Shown: piece by piece, positions 57,051 to 64,000 of the stretch
Layout: each line of letters opens with the position of its first letter
Numbering within the stretch: the first letter of the stretch is position 1
Assembly (NCBI GenBank): GCA_037447655.1
Contig: JBBHKE010000491.1
Span: 156,694-220,693 of the forward strand
Direction of reading: 5' to 3'
DNA from: Zygnema cylindricum
Taxonomy: Eukaryota > Streptophyta > Zygnematophyceae > Zygnematales > Zygnemataceae
Length of the DNA stretch: 64,000 nucleotides
Notes under the pieces: model-generated
Told to the model about the DNA's origin: nothing
What the model saw: the letters and a program-made list of their open reading frames with translations, nothing else
Database searches by the model: none
Translations under genes and position numbers: made by a program

Positions 57051-57977
57051 TGTAATTATGTGACCTCCATTGGTCCACATAATGTCCAGCTTATATGAAG
57101 CCTCTAGGATAATATTTGCACTTTTAAATTTAGAAATAAATAAAAGCCACCCTGGCACGCAAATACTCCGACCGACTACACGCGTGTGTAGCGTGGACTC
57201 CCCTGAGTCCGCAGCAAAAAGAATCACTAAAATTGCTCACCCGAGCATTAAATTATGGCTGGCCAAAGATGGCCTATAAATACAGATGCACTCTGGGAAA
57301 GAGGTGGCTACCTAAAGTTATTTAATTCATAAGCTCCCTCTCTGTACCTACAACTAGTGTTCTTAGCCAATGAAAGGATTGTAAGGTAGAACAAGGTACA
57401 GGTACCGCTGTACTTCGTGTACAGCTATAGTACGGCATGGCCGCTCCGCTGACGCATGTTAGTTCTTGAGCCGTAGTTGCCCCCCCCGTAATATCCGCTG
57501 TTCAATTATGGCTTGCCACGTGTCATCCACCTCTTTTTGCTAACAAACCGCCAAATGACCACTCCGATATTTCGGCTCCACTCTGAGCCGTCCGATTGGA
57601 AGTCATAACATAATCGCGTCCGTTTAAATTCGACATCGTTTCGTTTCGTAATTTGCAAAATAGAATATGTAGATTGGTACCATGTTTAAATATAAAACAT
57701 ACCGAGTACATTTAATGTTTCATTAAGACCTAATAGATAAGGTGTACGTCTACGCCATATGGTTTCATTTCGCAAATCATGGATCAAGTGTTGTTCTCGG
57801 CGCTTCAATCTTGTATAGACCTATGCCTCTTGCTCCCTTAGTTTGTCTGTCTTCGTGACCGCTTAAGGCAGCCACGGTTCTCTTTGATTTCTCAATGACT
57901 ACGACAAGTGTGAGAAATAAAGAACCTTCATAGACAGAGTAACAAAAGATAGAAAATAGAAAATACCTTTTTCAACA
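57051..57977 (-). repeat. 5' LTR of element U
   Basis: 927 bp, TGTAATTATG...TTCAACA on the plus strand. Compared with the 3' LTR it lacks the 52-bp duplication. The shared box is in the form ATGACTACGACAAG near 57898. Confidence 0.85.
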
Positions 57978-58255
57978 GGAATAAGGGAAAGGGAGAGGGA
58001 AGGGAGAGGGAAAGGGAGAGGGAAATATAGCGTTTAATTAAGGGAGTGGAGAGAGGGAGAAGAGGAGGGAGCAGCGGATTGAGAGGGTGAGATAGAGAGA
58101 AAGATGGTGAAGGGAGAGAGAGAGAGGGAGAGGGAGGAGTCAACTGAAAAGGGAGGACGAGAAGAGAGGAAGAATGAGAGGGAGCGAACTAATCAAATGA
58201 TTAGGGAGGACGAGAAGAGAGGAAGAATGAGAGGGAGCGAACTAATCAAATGATT
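57978..58255. repeat. GA-rich tract with a 53-bp tandem duplication
   Basis: Almost pure purine on the plus strand from 57980 to 58200. The last part is a 53-bp unit present twice (58151-58203 and 58204-58255) starting GGGAGGACGAGAAGAGAGGA. It lies between the LTR of U and the LTR fragment that follows. Reading frames across it are compositional. Confidence 0.85.
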
Positions 58256-58635
58256 GTACAGTACCGGAAGGTACTATGGCCGAGGTACTTCTTGTGCGGC
58301 CACTGTATGATATGGCAATGGAGGGGATGCATGTTACCTCTAGACATGTCTCCGTGTTTCCCGTGATGTCTACAAGCTACTGCAGGTCCCCACTTGACGT
58401 TCGGTGACTTGACGTCCGCAAACAACCAAGGCAACCATTCCACAGTGGTGGCTTGGATAGGAGCCATCAAATGCTAATCAGCTTTTAATTCGCGCTTTCG
58501 AAATTAACTGTGTGTACCACTGACTTTCGTGCGGTCGAACGAGTATATCTATGGCTGCAAAATCCCTAAATGAATCTATATTACAGTCCCACGATTCCTT
58601 AAATCGACTTAATCCACTTGTTCTTGTTTATATAG
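58256..58635. repeat. Copia LTR fragment
   Basis: The passage GTACAGTACCGGAAGGTACTATGG and what follows resembles the middle of the other LTRs here (compare 61235 onward). It may be the continuation of the fragment at 31693-32061, interrupted by U. It ends abruptly at solo LTR S. Confidence 0.45.
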
Positions 58636-59564
58636 TGTTGAAAAAAAGTATTTTCTATTTTTTATATTTTGTCAGTCTATCTTTGAAGGTTTTTAAGTCC
58701 TCACACTTGTCGTAGTTAGTGAGGACTCAATAATAGCCAAGGCTACCTTAAGCAGTCAAAAAGGAAGACTAAGAGAGTAGGAGGCAAAGGCCTTTTCAAA
58801 AGTTAGATGCGTAGACTAGGATTTGATCCTTTAACCTACGAGATAATAAGAGTACGGTGTAAATGTGCCCCTTATCTATTTGGTCTTAATGAAATGTTAT
58901 ATGTACTAGGTGTGTTTTGTACTTAAAGATAGTAACAATGTACATACTCCATTTCGTGGATTACGAAACGAAACGACGTTGAATTTAAACAGACGCGATT
59001 AATTGCAGATTTCCAATCGGACGCCTCACAGTGGAGCCGACGAATCGGAGTGGTCATTTGGCGGTTTGTGAGCCAATGTCAGTGGAAGACACGTGGCAAG
59101 CCATAAGTGGACGACGGGTATTACCAGAAGAGCCACCATGGTTGAGGAACTGACAAATGTTTGCGGGACAGCCATGCCGTACTATGGCCCTACAAGAAGT
59201 ACAACGGCAGGTGTACTTCTTCTACTTTACATTTTTGTGATTGGTTGAGTACAGTATAAGTAGAGGGTTTAGAGAGGGAATTAGGACTAAGACGTTTTTT
59301 TCAGGCACCTCTCTCTCTCTACGAGACCATTTGTATTTATAAGCCATCTTTGGCCGGCCATATCTTAATGCTCAGGGGAGCAAATCTAGTTATTCTATTT
59401 GCGTTCAGCTCAAGGGAGTCGGGCGTTCACACGGGTGAGGGTGGTCAAAATATTTGCGTGCCAGGGTGGCACTTATTCAGTGGGAAAGTCAAATAGGCAA
59501 TATTATCTTAGAGGCTTCATATAGGCTGGACATTCTCCAGGCTAATGGAGGTCACATAATTACA
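58636..59564 (+). repeat. Solo LTR S
   Basis: 929 bp from TGTTGAAAAAAAG to CATAATTACA, related to Q and to the LTR of U. The shared box is in the form CTTGTCGTAGTTAGT near 58689. The flanks TATAG and TACAT do not match, and the two sides belong to different sequences (an LTR at left, integrase at right). This suggests recombination between two insertions and not simple loss of an internal region. Confidence 0.75.
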
Positions 59565-60903
59565 TACATCATATCCAAGTAGATACCCCAGATTTCCTCT
59601 TGCATTTAACTTCCAATCAGATTTTTCTATACTTAGATTGTAAACTTGAATTGCGGATACCTTTAAGTGTGAGTCATCAGGTTTTTTCCTGGTCCATCTT
59701 TCATAAGGTGTCTAACCTTTCACCGCAGAGGTGAGGACTCTAATTTTAAGGTAATTAGCACAGTTCATCGCCTTTGGCAAGAAGCCTTTTCTTATATTTT
59801 TATCTTTCAGCATGCTTCCGGCACTATCACTTAATATCCTATTTAATCTCTAAGCTACACCAGTTTGTTACGAGTTCTTTGGGACACTCTTTTGGTTTTG
59901 AATCCCCTCCTCTTTCAAAAAGTCCTCAAACTAGTTAGAAGTGTATTCCCCTCCATTATCACTCCTCACTTTCTTTAAAGGTGTCTCATAAAGCTTCTCA
60001 CACCATGCCTAATACTATTTAAATTAAGCTTGTGCTTCAAATTTAAATGGTTTCCTTTGCATCCTCAACCAAAGTTTCCATAAGGTTTCTAGGAATCCTT
60101 ATTCCCCTAGTCAGTTCCTGCAACCAATGCTTGAACACTCTTGCCTCCTCTCCGAATCACCATTGTGTTTACCCGAATCAAAATCATCCCAACAACGCAA
60201 TTCCAGACCTATCGATTGTCTTGCAGATCTTCAACCTTGTTAACGATATTCTCATAATAATTCGGCTGTATTATGAGCAAAGTATTCACATTTTCTTTCT
60301 TAGTCTCCTATTTTCCAACACTCAAACTCCATAAACAATCTGGACACATCATTACAAAAGTCAAGCATCTTTCCTCATTTGCACACATATGCTTGTAGCT
60401 TTTGATCAGCCAAGTGTTGTTGCTAAATTGTTCCACTTCTGTAAACATTTACAAGAGCTTCTCACAAAATCGGCCGCCTTGTCCACATTTAGGTGAGGGG
60501 TAGCAATTGATTCACTAAGAGGTCCGTGAATAAAATGAGTTGCCACTGTGATGTTGAAATCCCAGATTTCAGTATCATTGGCCATTGTTTTGGGAACAAC
60601 CCTTCTAAAGATTTAATAGTTATGGGTGCAATCGGTGTTATTTTTTCCTTTCTTTTCTCTTTCCCTTTGTCCAACACGATGCTTTCTCCATCATCATCTA
60701 CCTCCTCTGCCTCCACAGATCCTTTTGAGAATTTGGCTCCTCCAAAACAAGGTGGAACTCTCTGAATTCCAGATGGCCGCTTCAAAAGACCACTCACAAT
60801 GCCCCATAGATGTTTTTCAAAAAAAGCACCCCTCATCATAGTTTCCCAGTGTATGAACCCCATTTCATTGAAAATGGGCACTCTAGAGGGTGGGCCAATA
60901 ACT
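59565..60903 (-). pseudogene. Decayed gag-pol of copia element R
   Basis: 59565-60030 aligns with the copia integrase core, with many stops. At about 60040 it jumps directly to the C-terminal Gag core, so zinc knuckle, protease and the integrase start are deleted. 60489-60881 is the Gag N-terminus, keeping FIHWETMMRGAFFEKHLWGI. The LTR-encoded start is changed from ATG to ATA. The primer-site complement GTGGGCCAATAAC is at 60890-60902. Confidence 0.75.
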
Positions 60904-61811
60904 TGTAACTCTGTGACCTGTATTGGCCCATAGAGTATTCAGCTTATATGAAGCCTTTAGGATAAAATTTGCCTTTTTGATTTTTAGACCAAATAAAAGC
61001 ACACTAGTGAGACAAGTGTTCTAACTAACCTCACCCCAGTGAGGGCCCGACTCCCTTGAGATAGACGCAAAAAGAATCCTTGAATTTGCTCCCCTAAGCA
61101 GTTCGTATGTGTGGCCAAAAATGGCCTATTTTTATAAAAGGTCACCTGGAGAGAGGCGCCTCAAAAATTACTAAGTTCCTAAACCTCTACTCACAGCAAC
61201 TTACTACTAAACCCTGGACCAATGAGAGGATTGTACAGTACAAGAAGGTACAATGGCTGATCTACTTCTTGTACAACCATTGAACGACATGACCTTCTAT
61301 TTGATGCATGTCAGCTCGAGAGTCGTGGTTCCTCCTCCCGTCTTCTCTGGTGTCCAACGATATGCTGCCACGTAGCATTGTGTGATATTGTCTCCGATAG
61401 CCGCCAAAAGTTCATTCCCGGTTGGCGGCTGCAATGACGATGGTTTAATCAAGGTAATTTATAGGGTTGAATTTGCGTCCGTGCATTTTATCCAATTTAC
61501 ATGTACCACTTCGTTTTTTGTTCCGTTAAGTGAATTAACCGGCGTGATACTGTTTACATAGTTATCACGCCCAATGTATGTAACGATTCTTCTACGATTG
61601 GGCGCATAAGGTGGACGGCTATTTGACCGGCGGTGACTGTTTAGGACTAAGATCAAATCCTTGTCAGGTCACATATCTTTTTGTCAAAGGTCAATCTGTT
61701 GCCTGTCTCCTTAGCTGCCTGAGCCATGGCTGCCTAAGTCTCGATGACTACAACAAGTATATGGACTTAGAGTGGTGACTTCGACAAGCAACTAGAAAAT
61801 ACATTTCAACA
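60904..61811 (-). repeat. 5' LTR of element R
   Basis: 908 bp from TGTAACTCTGTGACC to CATTTCAACA. It has the shared box as GATGACTACAACAAG near 61742 and GCCATGGC near 61722. No partner LTR was identified in the window, because the other end was lost with the S rearrangement or lies elsewhere. Confidence 0.8.
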
Positions 61812-63233
61812 CAACGTCTACGCCTATAACCATACAAAATCAAATAAAATCTTTTCTGACAAAAAAAATTAAAAAATGTTGGGCTCTGTAAAAAATAGTA
61901 CGGCCGTAAATAAACAACCCTATTTTTTCGATAATGGAACTTCACCGTTAGGTATAATTAAATCTAATGTTTTTTTACTTGAAACGATTGATTGACTCGT
62001 GATTCATTGACAGATAATTGGCGCTTGTAAACAAAAGTTCAACGCAGTTAGGGTTGCGCCACACGTTTGTTCCTCAAGATGAATATCCATATTAACAAAA
62101 TTACTACAAACCTTTTGTTACGCTGTGTGGACTTGTGCGAGTTAAGCCTCCTACAAGAACGTTGGGTCGAGGATTTATTTTCGAGCCGTCGCTTATGTTT
62201 AGTAGCCCCTTCGGCGTCTTTGATGTGTACCTTAATTCATTGTACCGATAAAAAATTGACCCGTGTGACGGCTTTCGAATGGCAACATACATTTAAGGTG
62301 GTGTCGTGGATCGGATAAAACTTTATGGTGATAATTTCGATTTTTCCTAAATTGAATGTCGAACCGTTAATGGGCTCTATATATCGATTTGGGACCAACA
62401 ACAATTATCGCTATATATTTTGAAAGGCGTGGGGGTCCGTACATATTTGATACCGTAAATCGTACGACAAATTGTACAAAAGACACAAACCCTTGAAATC
62501 TTCAAACTTTATTAAAATCAACTTACAAGGTGATTTTATCTAAAATAATAGTTGATTAACGAATAAAAAAACGCTATCGTGCGCGTCACACGTCTTCGGA
62601 AATTTTTGCACGAGAGAGAGTACACGCTATTAATTTTACTTGGTCGTCACATGCATGTACGTACAAAAATGTCAAGCATGTACGGAATAAAATTCGTATG
62701 GGTCTTTGTCTTCCGCTTTCATTCATGAATCTTTTGCAAAAGTTTATGTTGTCCTCGTCTCTCCCCCTCTTCCTCTCTTTACCACTCCCCTTTTACTCTT
62801 CTCTAAATGAAATACAATAATAATTGTATGAATTGAAAGAGTTTTTTTTCTTTTTTTTGAGTACCTTTTATCTTTGTTTGATGGCCCACCGAGTGATAAT
62901 ATTTATGAAAAATAGAAATCGGGAAGCCATGGCCGAAATTTTTGGTACTAGTGACGTCGCAAGTGAGCATGACTTACCAATGTCACAAAACCTTTAACAT
63001 CTACAACGTCACAAAAAACTTGACACCTACAAACGTTGTTGTTTTTGTAGAGGTCACCAATTTTTGGCAGTTTCATATTCGTCTTCAATCGTCACAAGTT
63101 GTACCCACATCTACAACCATCGCACTTCAGAGTTACGATTTCGTTGATAGGAACACTCTGAAAATAAATACAAAGAATGTTCTCTAAAATCCAAAATTTC
63201 ATTCCAATGTTTCGGTTACATAGACGCACTACC
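61812..63233. other. Repeat-derived stretch after the nest
   Basis: ATGGAACTTCACC at about 61937-61949 resembles an A-element terminus and may mark a truncated copy. 62655-62800 is homologous to 2985-3150. The plus-strand frame 62067-62318 (83 codons) has no recognised domain. No gene is supported. Confidence 0.35.
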
Positions 63234-63236
63234 TTA

Positions 63237-64000
63237 AGGTACGGTCACATGTGATTAAATAAGAGTTTTTTCTTGTTATTTTCTTCAAAAACATAGCGCC
63301 GTACCGCTAAAGTTACAACCGTACAAAAAAATCACAAAAAAAAGAGTTCAATTTGCGTCATCTTCGAATTTAGGAAGTACGACAAGTTGTCGTCTTGTCT
63401 TTTTTCAACCCACAATCACGTCATTTTCGAACAAATCTTAAAACACTTCAGCGATGTGTTTTAGATAAAGTAACACCGCTTTCACAAATAGAAAAACATA
63501 TTCACACATGTCATAAATTTTCAAAATTTTTTGACAACAAGCGGTTAAACATTAAATAACATTGAAAAAACATGACGGAAGCAATCCGGTTATACCAATG
63601 TAATGAAAATATTTGAATGAAATAGAAATCGACAAAGTAAATTCAAATATAACGATGGAATGAAACCATAATAATATAAATGGAATGAAAGAATACAAGC
63701 GGAATACAAACCTATAAATGAAATAAAAATCTACTAATGAAAAAGGAAATATGACATTGGATAAACATAACGTGCTTAAATAAAAACATTTACTGTTGTA
63801 ATATTGACACAGTCTCCACATTTTTTTTTCCGAATAGTCAATACGTTTATTCTTTTCTTTCTTATTACCGATGTGATCGTGTCCTTCACCTTAAAGGCGT
63901 CCATTTGCTTTGTTGCTCACATGGTAGAGAGTTGATATAGGTTCCCAAACTATTCCTAACACCGTCCGTACTATCGCTTAGTGGGATATTTTGTTCGACG
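63237..64000. mobile_element. C-family element, truncated by the window end
   Basis: It starts with GGTACGGTCACATGTG after TTA (63234-63236), a relative of the C1 terminus, in inverted orientation to C1. The body follows C1 in order, with a central imperfect palindrome near 63438-63465 and a segment on GTCATCTTCGAA and AAAACACTTC. The expected right end lies just beyond the window. Confidence 0.55.

Larger units (their letters stand above)
32062..57977 (-). mobile_element. Ty1/copia element U, outer element of the nest
   Basis: The 3' LTR is 32062-33046 and the 5' LTR 57051-57977, related end to end. The polypurine tract complement follows the left LTR at 33047. The primer-binding site complement GTGGGCTCATAAC is at 57037-57049. 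The body is split: reverse transcriptase and RNase H remain at 33047-34454, integrase, protease and gag at 53150-57036, separated by the TRIM V and all it carries. Solo LTR Q interrupts the protease region. The flanks GAAAC and GGAAT match at only three of five positions, so the ends are not confirmed by a clean duplication. All frames are broken. Confidence 0.8.

Overview
The window is nuclear DNA of a eukaryote: one multi-exon gene with canonical GT-AG introns, a dense population of short inverted-repeat transposons, and a deep nest of Ty1/copia LTR retrotransposons. No prokaryotic gene organisation, rRNA gene or free-standing tRNA gene was seen. The only confident host gene is a type II membrane glycosyltransferase of the GT77 family (PF03407 type), resembling plant XEG113, an extensin arabinosyltransferase. 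This points to a photosynthetic eukaryote, most simply a green-lineage alga or early plant. The species cannot be named from the sequence.

Layout. 1-9.6 kb is transposon-rich intergenic DNA. A PIF/Harbinger-like element with TTA target duplications (258-2646) contains a hAT-like element (324-1957), which contains another TTA-type element (632-1405). Further TTA-type and TA-type MITEs follow. 10,890-17,468 (minus) is the GT77-like gene: ten exons rebuilt here in one continuous frame of 754 codons. One intron carries a degenerate AAGTC/GAGTC repeat, another a GA/CT tract. 19.5-24.3 kb is a MITE cluster whose members lie end to end, plus a second hAT-like element with a perfect 8-bp target duplication. 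24.3-31.7 kb holds old repeats, a GC-rich minisatellite and two weak gene candidates.

31.7-61.8 kb is a nest of copia elements. Element U (32,062-57,977, minus) carries a 0.5-kb TRIM (V), which carries element X (34,706-52,876, plus). X is in turn interrupted by Y1 (minus), by Z1 (minus, a gag-only deletion derivative) and by a solo LTR, W. A second solo LTR, Q, lies elsewhere in U. Matching target duplications at V, Z1 and W, and near-matching ones at X, Y1 and Q, fix the order. A solo LTR S and a decayed element R follow. Nearly all copia reading frames are broken; the intact one is the Z1 Gag frame.

Three observations stand out. The TRIM V carries a 72-nt tRNA-like sequence inside each LTR, in the sense orientation, with almost all universally conserved tRNA positions kept. 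In all the copia families here the gag start codon lies in the last ~20 nt of the 5' LTR, so the primer-binding site is translated. That primer-binding site matches the anticodon arm of initiator tRNA-Met, not its 3' end. All LTR families of the nest except V and W also share a CTTGTTGTAGTCACT box and, mostly, a CCATGGC box near the LTR start.
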